NCBI RefSeq assembly: GCF_943193015.1
Contig: NZ_CALPCM010000014.1
Coordinates: forward strand, 1-64,000
DNA: 64,000 bases
DNA from: Hominisplanchenecus_A murintestinalis
Lineage (GTDB): Bacteria > Bacillota > Clostridia > Lachnospirales > Lachnospiraceae
Reading direction: 5' to 3'
Shown here one piece after another: positions 30,952 to 38,992 of this stretch (its first letter is position 1; each line of letters begins with the position of its first letter). The notes under the pieces are model-generated. The model saw only the letters and a program-made list of their open reading frames with translations, was not told the DNA's origin and ran no database searches. Made by a program: the position numbers and the translations under genes.

Positions 30952-31428
30952 TTAGAAACCTGCGTCTTTTAATACGCTTTCTGCTTTGGAAGCGTCATCT
31001 GTCACACAGAGAACTACGTAATTTCCGGAGGTTTTGATGATAGCGCTGTCAAGCTTTTCTACTTCCTTCGGCGCGTAGCTGGCAAACAGTTCAGACTGGC
31101 TTGTTACGCGTGATTTAAAGAGGTCTGCCACTTCCGAAGTATAGCTGCTGTCTTTACACTTTACTACGGCAACTTCACAAGCGGTTGCTCCGGTGCTCAG
31201 GTAAGCGGAACTATCCTCTACCTGTTCCATATCTACGAAATAAGTAGAAGCAAGAATATCTGCAATGACCGGTTCAGAGGAAAGGGTGCCGTCGCTGACT
31301 GTTTCAGAAAGCTGTTTTGCCAAATCAGAAGCGCTGGCTGTCACCTCTTTTGATGAACTGCCGCCGCAGGCAGTCAGCGAAAGAACAAGCATAATAGCTG
31401 CAAAAGTTAAAGATAAATATTTTTTCAT
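30952..31428 (-). CDS. DUF4358-like lipoprotein
   Basis: 158 residues from the ATG at 31428 behind AAAGGAGAATC. The signal peptide ends in VLSLTACGGSS, so the protein is lipid-anchored outside the cell. The mature part (EVTASASDLAKQLSETVSDG, STYFVDMEQVEDSSAYLSTG, and AIIKTSGNYVVLCVTDDASK) fits the DUF4358 family, which is common in Lachnospiraceae but uncharacterised. It stands next to the SGNH gene on the same strand, 96 bases downstream. Confidence 0.8.
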   Translation of the reverse strand: MKKYLSLTFAAIMLVLSLTACGGSSSKEVTASASDLAKQLSETVSDGTLSSEPVIADILASTYFVDMEQVEDSSAYLSTGATACEVAVVKCKDSSYTSEVADLFKSRVTSQSELFASYAPKEVEKLDSAIIKTSGNYVVLCVTDDASKAESVLKDAGF

Positions 31429-31524
31429 GTTAAGATTCTCCTTTTTTGTTATAATATAAAATTTATAGTGACTGTCCGGGGCTTTCGGCATAGCTTGGCC
31501 TGGCTTTGGGCAGTTACAATCTGT

Positions 31525-32493
31525 TTACAGAGGCTGTGCGGGACTTTCTGTCTGGCTTTCCGTCTGCGTCTCAGCTTCAGGAGTTGTGGATTCCGCCGGC
31601 GTTTCTTCCAAAATATAATGGTCTTTCAGGTATTCCAGCCAGATTTTACAGTAGGTGTCATACATGTGGACACCGTCGCTGGTCGCTCCTTCGGTGAGGG
31701 CTCCGTTTCCGTCGGAAAGCACTTCGTTGATATTTATATAATGATATCCCTGTTCTTCGCACAATTCCAGGATTTTTTCATTGGCCGTAGTGATGTTTTT
31801 GTTGTTTACGTAGGATGTATCTTCAACTTTGGCTTCTTCTACGTATGCAATGCTGATGACATAGACAATGGCGTCAGGAAGCATTTTCTTGATTTCTCCC
31901 AGGCAAACTCTGTAGTTTTCCTTAAAATCATTGAAATCCGGTTCGCCTAAATCGTTTGTGCCCAGCATGACATATACCTTTTTATAATCAGTGTTATACA
32001 ACGCCTGATACACGGTAATCTGTTCATTATATAGATGTATGTATTTCTGGGTGAAAATGTCCGTAACATTCATGCCCACGCCGGTCAGGAATGTTCCCTG
32101 GGTGATTCCTGACTGGTTGCGGAAGCCTTCCATGCGGGAATCGCCGATAAAAACAGCGTCTGAGAAATAGGAATCGTCTATCGGTATATTCTGCTCCGGC
32201 ACAAGGGCATCGCTGACCGTTGTCGGCAGTGTTTCGGCCTGGGCAGGCGGTTCCGTAGTGACAGCCGGGGCGGGAGCTTTTGTCTCGCTCTCGGTTTCTG
32301 TATCTTTGGTACGTCCGGCGGTGCTGGCAAGCAGCTCGTCAATCTGGGCATTTACTTGTGTAGTCAGGCTGTCCTTCTTGAAAATATTAATCAGGAGGTT
32401 TCCTTCGAACACAAGCAATGCGATAAAAATTAATATAAGCAAACTAAGAAAACGGCCTGGCTGTTGCCGCTTTCGTTTCTTCTGGTGTGGCAT
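31525..32493 (-). CDS. Membrane-anchored SGNH/GDSL hydrolase
   Basis: 322 residues: basic N terminus, one signal-anchor helix (residues ~16-36), a Thr/Pro/Glu-rich linker and an SGNH domain. The catalytic motifs are AVFIGDSRMEGF (Ser), MLGTNDLGEPDF (Gly/Asn) and TSDGVHMYDTY (Asp-x-x-His). Enzymes of this type add or remove acetyl groups on cell-surface polymers. It is divergent from an MBOAT acyltransferase and a DHHW protein, which together form a polysaccharide O-acetylation set. The ATG at 32493 is chosen; an in-frame ATG 33 bases upstream begins a leader shared with polC. Confidence 0.85.
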   Translation of the reverse strand: MPHQKKRKRQQPGRFLSLLILIFIALLVFEGNLLINIFKKDSLTTQVNAQIDELLASTAGRTKDTETESETKAPAPAVTTEPPAQAETLPTTVSDALVPEQNIPIDDSYFSDAVFIGDSRMEGFRNQSGITQGTFLTGVGMNVTDIFTQKYIHLYNEQITVYQALYNTDYKKVYVMLGTNDLGEPDFNDFKENYRVCLGEIKKMLPDAIVYVISIAYVEEAKVEDTSYVNNKNITTANEKILELCEEQGYHYININEVLSDGNGALTEGATSDGVHMYDTYCKIWLEYLKDHYILEETPAESTTPEAETQTESQTESPAQPL

Positions 32494-32526
32494 ATTTTCC
32501 TCTTTCTGGCGCACATGCTGCGTCAT
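32489..32526 (-). repeat. Leader element shared with polC, copy 1
   Basis: From an ATG 33 bases before the SGNH start, the sequence ATGACGCAGCATGTGCGCCA and the following 18 bases match the leader of polC at 31 of 38 positions. Confidence 0.7.
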
Positions 32527-32679
32527 TATAGTATATATCGGAAGTTCACTTCCCGTAACAGTTAATGAAAAATTCGTTTGTCTTTTCTTCCCCTCTATTA
32601 TATAATAAACCCGTTAATTGTAAATAGTTTTTTCGAATCTTAAAGAAAATTAATGAAAAAGATAAATGTGAGGTAATAT

Positions 32680-34104
32680 ATGGTTTTCAGCAGCCTGCTT
32701 TTTATGTTCCGGTTTCTTCCGGTAGTTCTGGTTTTGTACTTTGCGGCTCCGAGGAAGGTCAGGAACCTGATTCTGTTTGTGTTCAGCCTGTTCTTTTATG
32801 CATGGGGCGAGCCGAGGTATGTATTTTTGATGTTGTTTTCCATCACAATGGATTATACAATGGGGCGTCTGATTAGCAAGTTTAAGGAACAGGGAAAGCT
32901 GAAAAAAGCGAAATTTACACTGGCATTTTCCGTAACGGTAAATTTAGGAATACTTGCGTTTTTTAAATATGCGGATTTTATCATAGGCTCTATCAATGGG
33001 GGGCTGGGAGTAAGCCTGCCGATGCCTGGGGTTCCGCTGCCCATAGGTATTTCTTTTTTTACCTTCCAGACCATGTCTTATACGGTGGATGTATACCGGG
33101 GAGCTACGAAGGTACAGCGCAATTGGATTAACTATGGCACTTATGTTTCTATGTTTCCCCAGCTTATTGCGGGGCCTATTGTGCAGTATAAGACCATTGC
33201 AGAGCAGATGATGCAGAAAAACCGAGAGAGTGTGGATGATTTTGCTTATGGCGTGCAGAGGTTTATGGCGGGTGTGGGAAAGAAGGTTCTGTTGGCGAAC
33301 AATATCGGCGTCCTCTGCGATACGGTCATGGCGATGCCTATGGAGAATGTTCCGGTGGCCACGGCATGGCTGGGGGCGGCAGCGTACACGTTCCAGATTT
33401 ATTTTGACTTTTCCGGGTATTCGGATATGGCAATCGGGCTGGGAAAGATGTTTGGTTTTCATTTCCTGGAGAACTTTGAACATCCTTATGTGGCGAAAAG
33501 TATCACAGAGTTTTGGCGGCGCTGGCACATCTCTCTCAGTTCCTGGTTCCGTGAGTATGTATATATTCCATTGGGCGGGAACCGCAGGGGAATGGCGAAG
33601 CAGGTGCGGAATATTTTCGTGGTTTGGATACTTACCGGAATCTGGCATGGCGCGAGCTGGAATTATGTGCTGTGGGGGTTGTACTATGGATGCTTCTTGA
33701 TATTGGAAAAGTTTGTGATTGGGAAATGGGTGAAGAAACTGCCGGGAATTTTTCAGAACCTGTATACCCTTTTGATTGTAGTGTTTGGCTGGGTGATTTT
33801 TAAATGTGAGGACTTGACGCTTTGCGGTTCGTATCTGAAGGCTATGTTTGGAGGCTATGGGGCAGGAATGTTCAATACGGAAACGATATATCTTCTATAT
33901 AATTATGCAGTACTGCTGGTGATTCTGGTATTGGGATGCACAACCCTGCCGAAACGGTGGGGGGAGAGGCTGCTTACCTGTTTCCGGGAGGGCGGCGCTG
34001 TACAGATGGTCCTCAGATGTACGTTCTGTGCAGGAATTTTTGTGATTTCTGTGGCGTATCTGGTAGATGCTACGTATAACCCGTTTTTGTATTTTAGGTT
34101 TTAA
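32680..34104 (+). CDS. MBOAT O-acyltransferase (AlgI/DltB-like)
   Basis: 474 residues with about eleven membrane segments. The MBOAT signature is complete: SITEFWRRWHISLSSWFREY, YIPLGGNRRG and the catalytic His in LTGIWHGASWNYVLWGL. Such proteins pass acetyl groups across the membrane for transfer to surface polysaccharides, as AlgI does for alginate. It lies twelve bases before a DHHW protein, its usual partner, and divergent from the SGNH hydrolase. The polymer is not identifiable from the window. Confidence 0.93.
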   Translation: MVFSSLLFMFRFLPVVLVLYFAAPRKVRNLILFVFSLFFYAWGEPRYVFLMLFSITMDYTMGRLISKFKEQGKLKKAKFTLAFSVTVNLGILAFFKYADFIIGSINGGLGVSLPMPGVPLPIGISFFTFQTMSYTVDVYRGATKVQRNWINYGTYVSMFPQLIAGPIVQYKTIAEQMMQKNRESVDDFAYGVQRFMAGVGKKVLLANNIGVLCDTVMAMPMENVPVATAWLGAAAYTFQIYFDFSGYSDMAIGLGKMFGFHFLENFEHPYVAKSITEFWRRWHISLSSWFREYVYIPLGGNRRGMAKQVRNIFVVWILTGIWHGASWNYVLWGLYYGCFLILEKFVIGKWVKKLPGIFQNLYTLLIVVFGWVIFKCEDLTLCGSYLKAMFGGYGAGMFNTETIYLLYNYAVLLVILVLGCTTLPKRWGERLLTCFREGGAVQMVLRCTFCAGIFVISVAYLVDATYNPFLYFRF

Positions 34105-34115
34105 CGGAGGAAAGA

Positions 34116-35255
34116 ATGGGACAGAAAAGACAAAACCAGATTATTATTTTTCTATTTCTTGTGCTGATATTTGGCATGGCTTTGGCAAGTATTTTTGCGC
34201 CGAAGAAGGAATTTTCCGACAGGGAGAACCGGAGCCTGGCGCAGATGCCCCAGCTTTCACTGGAAGCGTATTTTAGCGGGGAGTTTGCAAAGGATTATGA
34301 GTCGTATATTACGGATCAGTTCGTGGGCAGGGATCGCTGGATTGGCCTGAAAACGGGAGCGGAGCGGGCGATGCTCAAACAGGAGAGCAATGATATTTAT
34401 TTTGCTGCGGATGGCTATCTGATAGAGAAGCACACAGGAAGTTTTACGGAGAAGCGGGCGGAAGATAATATTTCTTATCTGGCTGGTTTTATGAAGGAGA
34501 TGAAAGCGCGCTATGGGGAAGGACGGGCCACGGCTATGATCGTGCCAAATGCGGTGGAGATTTTGAAAGACAAACTGCCCCCGTTTGCTTCACCTTATGA
34601 TCAAAGTGTTTATCTGAAAAAAATAGAGGAGGCGCTGCCGGAAGGAACCTGGTTTGACAGTGCGGCGGTGCTGAGGGAGCACACGGACGAAGAGATTTAT
34701 TACAGGACAGATCATCACTGGAAAACGCTGGCGGCATACTATGTGTATGCTGCGTGGGCAAAGGAGAAAGGATTTGAGCCGCCTTCGCTGTCAGACTATG
34801 AAGTGCAGACGGTGACAGAGGAGTTTCAGGGAACCATTGAGGCGAAAGTCGGCGGTGACGTGGGATTTGACTCCATCGGAATTTTTAAGCCGAAGAAGGA
34901 GTTTCCGTATCTGGTGGAATATAACAGGAATGAGATGAAAACAGACATTTATGAGTGGAGCGCATTGGAGACGAAAGATAAGTACGCGCTGTTTTTCGGA
35001 GGAAACCACCCCATAGTAGAAGGGACAGTGAAAAACGGAAGCGGCAGGAGGCTGCTTGTTATCAAGGATTCCTATGCGAATAGTTTTCTGCCGTTTGCAT
35101 TCCGGGATTTTTCCCAGGTGGATTTTGTGGATTTAAGGTATTTTAATGAGAGCCTCAGGGAATATAGAGAGGGCAGGGATTATACAGATATCCTGTTTTT
35201 ATATAATGCTTCGGGGTTCGCAGAAGACCCGAACGTAGCCAAACTGAAGAATTAA
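34116..35255 (+). CDS. DHHW-family (AlgX/AlgJ-like) protein
   Basis: 379 residues with an N-terminal signal anchor (IIIFLFLVLIFGMALASIF) and an extracytoplasmic SGNH-like domain. The name-giving motif YRTDHHWKTLAAYYVY is at about residue 193; LLVIKDSYANSFLPF supplies the nucleophile Ser; the start of the domain (REN RSLAQMPQLS-type) is typical. It probably completes O-acetylation begun by the MBOAT protein. GGAGG precedes the start. Confidence 0.92.
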   Translation: MGQKRQNQIIIFLFLVLIFGMALASIFAPKKEFSDRENRSLAQMPQLSLEAYFSGEFAKDYESYITDQFVGRDRWIGLKTGAERAMLKQESNDIYFAADGYLIEKHTGSFTEKRAEDNISYLAGFMKEMKARYGEGRATAMIVPNAVEILKDKLPPFASPYDQSVYLKKIEEALPEGTWFDSAAVLREHTDEEIYYRTDHHWKTLAAYYVYAAWAKEKGFEPPSLSDYEVQTVTEEFQGTIEAKVGGDVGFDSIGIFKPKKEFPYLVEYNRNEMKTDIYEWSALETKDKYALFFGGNHPIVEGTVKNGSGRRLLVIKDSYANSFLPFAFRDFSQVDFVDLRYFNESLREYREGRDYTDILFLYNASGFAEDPNVAKLKN

Positions 35256-35268
35256 GGAGGGAAAGCAT

Positions 35269-36120
35269 ATGAGCTATGCGGATCAGGTATTTACAGCCAT
35301 GTGCCATGATATTATTGAGAACGGCGTGAGCACGGAGGGGGAAAAAGTGCGCCCCATATGGAAGGATACCGGGGAATCGGCCTATACGATTAAGCGTTTC
35401 GGCGTGGTGAACCGTTACGATTTGAGGAGAGAGTTTCCGGCCCTCACTTTGAGAAAGACGGCGCTGAAAAGCGCGTTTGACGAGATTTTGTGGATTTGGC
35501 AGAAGAAATCCAACAATGTCCATGAGCTGAACAGCCATATCTGGGATGCCTGGGCAGATGAAGAAGGTTCCATCGGAAAGGCTTACGGCTACCAGCTGGG
35601 CGTGAAGCATGCCTACCGGGAAGGGATGATGGATCAGGTGGACAGGGCGCTGTTTGATTTAAAAAATAATCCCTACAGCCGCCGGATTATGACAAATATT
35701 TATGTCCATGCGGATTTGCATGAGATGAGCCTTTATCCCTGTGCTTACAGCATGACATTTAATGTGACGCAGGAAAAAGGGAAAGAGCGGCTGACTCTGA
35801 ACGCAGTGCTGAACCAGCGCTCCCAGGATGTGCTGACGGCAAATAATTGGAATGTGTGCCAGTACGCGCTGCTTCTGATGATGATGGCGCAGGTGTGCGG
35901 CATGGAGGCCGGGGAGCTTCTGCATGTCATTGCGGACGCCCATATTTATGACAGGCATGTGCCGATGGTGGAAGAGCTGATTTCCAGAGAGAGCCATCCA
36001 GCGCCGAAGGTATGGCTGAATCCGGAAATTCAGGACTTTTATCAGTTTACCGTGGAGGATTTGTATGTGAAAGACTATGTGACGGGGCCGCAGATAAAAA
36101 ATATACCCGTTGCGGTTTAG
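35269..36120 (+). CDS. thyA: Thymidylate synthase
   Basis: 283 residues. The nucleophile Cys158 lies in SLYPCAYSMTFNV; QRSQDVLTANNWNVCQYALL and HVIADAHIYDRHVPM bind nucleotide and folate. The usual PPCH motif reads YPCA, which is a known variant in a clostridial ThyA subgroup and does not mean loss of activity. It makes dTMP from dUMP using methylene-tetrahydrofolate, and the dihydrofolate formed is reduced by the product of the next gene, 15 bases downstream. AAGGAGGG precedes the start. Confidence 0.93.
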   Translation: MSYADQVFTAMCHDIIENGVSTEGEKVRPIWKDTGESAYTIKRFGVVNRYDLRREFPALTLRKTALKSAFDEILWIWQKKSNNVHELNSHIWDAWADEEGSIGKAYGYQLGVKHAYREGMMDQVDRALFDLKNNPYSRRIMTNIYVHADLHEMSLYPCAYSMTFNVTQEKGKERLTLNAVLNQRSQDVLTANNWNVCQYALLLMMMAQVCGMEAGELLHVIADAHIYDRHVPMVEELISRESHPAPKVWLNPEIQDFYQFTVEDLYVKDYVTGPQIKNIPVAV

Positions 36121-36135
36121 GCGTAGGAGGTGCGT

Positions 36136-36627
36136 ATGAATTTAATTGTAGCAGTAGATGAAAACTGGGCAATCGGAAAAGATAATAAGCTCCTGGTGAG
36201 CATTCCGTCAGATATGAAGTTTTTCAGGGAAACGACGACAGGTAAGGTGGTGGTAATGGGGAGAAAGACTTTAGAAAGCTTTCCCAACGGGCTGCCGCTA
36301 AAGAACAGGACAAACATTGTACTTACCAGAAACCGTGATTACCAGGTAAAAGATGCGATTGTCGTGCATTCAGTGCCGGAACTGCTGGTAAAGCTGGATA
36401 AGTATAGCAGCGAGGATGTGTATGTGATTGGCGGGGACAGTGTGTACCAGGAACTGCTCCCTTACTGTGATGTAGCGCATGTGACAAAGATAAACCACGT
36501 TTATGCGGCGGACTCCTGGTTTCCGAACCTGGATGAGACGGGAGAATGGGAAATTACCGGGGAGAGCGAAGAACAGACATATTTTGATTTGGAATATACG
36601 TTTGTACGCTATGAGAAGAAAAGATAA
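36136..36627 (+). CDS. folA: Dihydrofolate reductase
   Basis: 163 residues, standard DHFR: NLIVAVDENWAIGKDNKLLV, PSDMKFFRETTTGKVVVMGR (NADPH site) and VYVIGGDSVYQELLPYCDVA. The start at 36136 sits behind TAGGAGG; a GTG six bases upstream is less likely. It regenerates tetrahydrofolate consumed by ThyA and forms a two-gene unit with it. Confidence 0.95.
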   Translation: MNLIVAVDENWAIGKDNKLLVSIPSDMKFFRETTTGKVVVMGRKTLESFPNGLPLKNRTNIVLTRNRDYQVKDAIVVHSVPELLVKLDKYSSEDVYVIGGDSVYQELLPYCDVAHVTKINHVYAADSWFPNLDETGEWEITGESEEQTYFDLEYTFVRYEKKR

Positions 36628-36695
36628 AAATTTTTGTTCACAATGGAAAAAGTGCGTTATAATGAAAACAATATAAAAATATGGGAGGGATAAAC

Positions 36696-37721
36696 ATGGC
36701 AAAGAAAAATATTGACTGGGCAAATCTTGGGTTTCAGTATCAGATGACTGCAATGAGGTATGTATCAGACTTTAAAGAGGGAAAATGGGATGAAGGCAGG
36801 CTGACAGAGGATGCGAATGTCGTGCTGAATGAGTGCGCGGGCGTTCTGCAGTATGCACAGACGATTTTTGAGGGATTGAAAGCTTACACCACAGAGGATG
36901 GGCGTATCGTTACGTTTCGCCCGGATTTGAATGCAGACCGTATGGTGGATTCCGCCAAAAGGCTGGAAATGCCAGTATTCCCGAAAGAGCGTTTCCTGGA
37001 TGCTGTTCACCAGACCGTGGCTGCGAATGCAGATTATGTGCCGCCGTATGGGTCAGGGGCATCTTTATATATTCGCCCATATATGTTTGGGACAAACCCG
37101 GTTATCGGCGTAAAGCCGGCGGATGAATATCAGTTCCGTGTATTTACGACTCCGGTAGGGCCATATTTTAAGGGAGGTGTCCGTCCGTTGACGATCAGGG
37201 TAAGTGATTTCGACCGCGCGGCTCCTCATGGGACAGGACATATTAAGGCAGGGCTGAACTATGCCATGAGTATGCACGCGATTGTAGACGCTCATGTCCA
37301 GGGGTTTGATGAGAATATGTACCTGGACGCGGCTACCAGGACGAACGTAGAGGAAACAGGCGGTGCGAACTTCCTGTTTGTGACGAAAGATAATAAAGTC
37401 GTAACGCCGAAGTCAGGAAGTATTCTGCCGTCCATTACCCGGCGCTCACTGCTCTATGTTGCGAAGGAATATCTGGGGCTGGAAGTAGAAGAGAGGGAAG
37501 TTCCGTTTGAAGAAGTAAAAGAGTTCGCAGAATGCGGTCTGTGCGGCACGGCGGCCGTGATTTCCCCGGTAGGGAAAATCGTAGACCACGGGAAAGAAAT
37601 CTGCCTGCCGGCAGGGATGGAAGCGATGGGGCCTGTTACCCAGAAGCTGTATGATACCCTTACCGGTATCCAGATGGGGCGTATTGAGGCGCCGGAAGGA
37701 TGGATACATGTGATAGAGTAA
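36696..37721 (+). CDS. ilvE: Branched-chain amino acid aminotransferase
   Basis: 341 residues of the class IV aminotransferase family. YAQTIFEGLKAY, PYMFGTNPVIGVKP, the PLP Lys184 in GTGHIKAGLNYAMSM, TNVEETGGANFLFVT and CGTAAVISPVG are all in place. It makes valine, leucine and isoleucine from their keto acids with glutamate. The ATG at 36696 follows ATGGGAGGGAT. It is a single gene ended by a 14-bp terminator. Confidence 0.95.
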   Translation: MAKKNIDWANLGFQYQMTAMRYVSDFKEGKWDEGRLTEDANVVLNECAGVLQYAQTIFEGLKAYTTEDGRIVTFRPDLNADRMVDSAKRLEMPVFPKERFLDAVHQTVAANADYVPPYGSGASLYIRPYMFGTNPVIGVKPADEYQFRVFTTPVGPYFKGGVRPLTIRVSDFDRAAPHGTGHIKAGLNYAMSMHAIVDAHVQGFDENMYLDAATRTNVEETGGANFLFVTKDNKVVTPKSGSILPSITRRSLLYVAKEYLGLEVEEREVPFEEVKEFAECGLCGTAAVISPVGKIVDHGKEICLPAGMEAMGPVTQKLYDTLTGIQMGRIEAPEGWIHVIE

Positions 37722-37766
37722 GGCATGGAAAAGGCGTAGAGCTTGGATAATTTTATGATGGAAAGA

Positions 37767-37806
37767 ATGCCGCTGTATTTTATGCAGGAAATACAGCGGC
37801 ATAATT
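37767..37806 (+). terminator. Terminator after ilvE
   Basis: ATGCCGCTGTATTT and AAATACAGCGGCAT form a perfect 14-bp stem with an 8-base loop; the following bases are AT-rich without a clean T-run. Confidence 0.85.
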
Positions 37807-37864
37807 ATAATATTTTAAAAAGGGAAGAAAGCTCTATGGATTTGAAAGAATAGAGGAGGATTTC

Positions 37865-38923
37865 ATGTATAGAGAACATACAAAAATAATTAAAATAGGC
37901 AACAAACGCATTGGCGGCGGAAATCCAATCTTAATGCAGTCTATGACGAACACAAAGACTGAGGATGTGGAAGCTACGGCTGCACAGATTTTGAAATTGG
38001 AGGCGGCAGGGTGTGATATTATCCGCTGTGCTGTGCCGACGATGGAAGCGGCGAAAGCGCTGGGGGAGATTAAGAAGAGGATACATATTCCTTTGGTGGC
38101 GGATATTCACTTTGACTACCGCCTGGCGGTTGCGGCTATGGAGCACGGGGCGGATAAGATTCGGATTAATCCTGGGAATATCGGAAGCGCGGACAGGGTG
38201 AAGGCTGTTGTGGATGTGGCGAAGGAAAGAGGGATTCCGATCCGCGTGGGTGTGAACAGCGGTTCTCTGGAGAAGGAGCTGGTGGAGAAATATCATGGTG
38301 TGACGGCAGAGGGGATCGTAGAGAGTGCGCTGGATAAGGTGCATATGATTGAGGATATGGGATATGACAATCTGGTTATCAGCATTAAATCTTCCGATGT
38401 GATGATGTGTGCGAAGGCTCACGGGCAGATTGCCGAAAGGACAAATTATCCTCTGCATGTGGGGATTACCGAGTCGGGAACGATTCTTTCCGGAAATATC
38501 AAGTCTGCCGTGGGGCTGGGGATTATCTTGTCTCAGGGAATCGGGGATACGATTCGGGTATCTTTGACAGGAGACCCGTTGGAGGAAATTAAGTCTGCAA
38601 AGCTGATTCTGCGCACGCTAGGCTTGCGAAAGGGAGGAATTGAGGTGGTATCCTGCCCGACCTGCGGCCGGACGCAGATAGATTTAATCGGATTGGCGAA
38701 CCGGGTGGAAAATATGGTAGAGGATATTCCCAAGACTCTGAAAGTGGCTGTGATGGGATGTGTGGTAAACGGACCCGGCGAGGCGAAAGAGGCAGATATT
38801 GGAATTGCCGGAGGGAAAGGCGAAGGATTATTAATCCGCAAAGGCGAGGTTATCCGTAAGGTTCCGGAAGGTGAGCTTCTGGGTGCGCTGCGGGAGGAAA
38901 TCTTGAAGTTTGAGGAGGAATAA
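37865..38923 (+). CDS. ispG: 4-Hydroxy-3-methylbut-2-enyl diphosphate synthase
   Basis: 352 residues with IspG landmarks: NPILMQSMTNTKTEDVEATA, GADKIRINPGNIG, GVNSGSLEKEL and the [4Fe-4S] cysteines in VSCPTCGRTQID and AVMGCVVNGPGEAKEADIGI. It carries out the penultimate step of the non-mevalonate isoprenoid pathway. GAGGAGGATTTC precedes the ATG. polC follows 64 bases later on the same strand. Confidence 0.96.
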   Translation: MYREHTKIIKIGNKRIGGGNPILMQSMTNTKTEDVEATAAQILKLEAAGCDIIRCAVPTMEAAKALGEIKKRIHIPLVADIHFDYRLAVAAMEHGADKIRINPGNIGSADRVKAVVDVAKERGIPIRVGVNSGSLEKELVEKYHGVTAEGIVESALDKVHMIEDMGYDNLVISIKSSDVMMCAKAHGQIAERTNYPLHVGITESGTILSGNIKSAVGLGIILSQGIGDTIRVSLTGDPLEEIKSAKLILRTLGLRKGGIEVVSCPTCGRTQIDLIGLANRVENMVEDIPKTLKVAVMGCVVNGPGEAKEADIGIAGGKGEGLLIRKGEVIRKVPEGELLGALREEILKFEEE

Positions 38924-38954
38924 AGCAGGGAAGTAAATTCACAAATGCACCAGA

Positions 38955-38992
38955 ATGACGCAGCAAGTGCGTCGGAAAGAAGAACGTATGGC
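38955..38992 (+). repeat. Leader element shared with SGNH gene, copy 2
   Basis: From an ATG 33 bases before polC, the bases ATGACGCAGCAAGTGCGTCG and the next 18 match the leader of the SGNH hydrolase gene on the other strand, with the same 33-base spacing to the true start. Confidence 0.7.

Noticed and set aside
35731..35748. Altered active-site motif in ThyA (YPCA rather than PPCH) as a sign of inactivation
   Set aside because: A clostridial ThyA subgroup carries this variant; Cys158 and the other motifs are intact and folA is coupled downstream.
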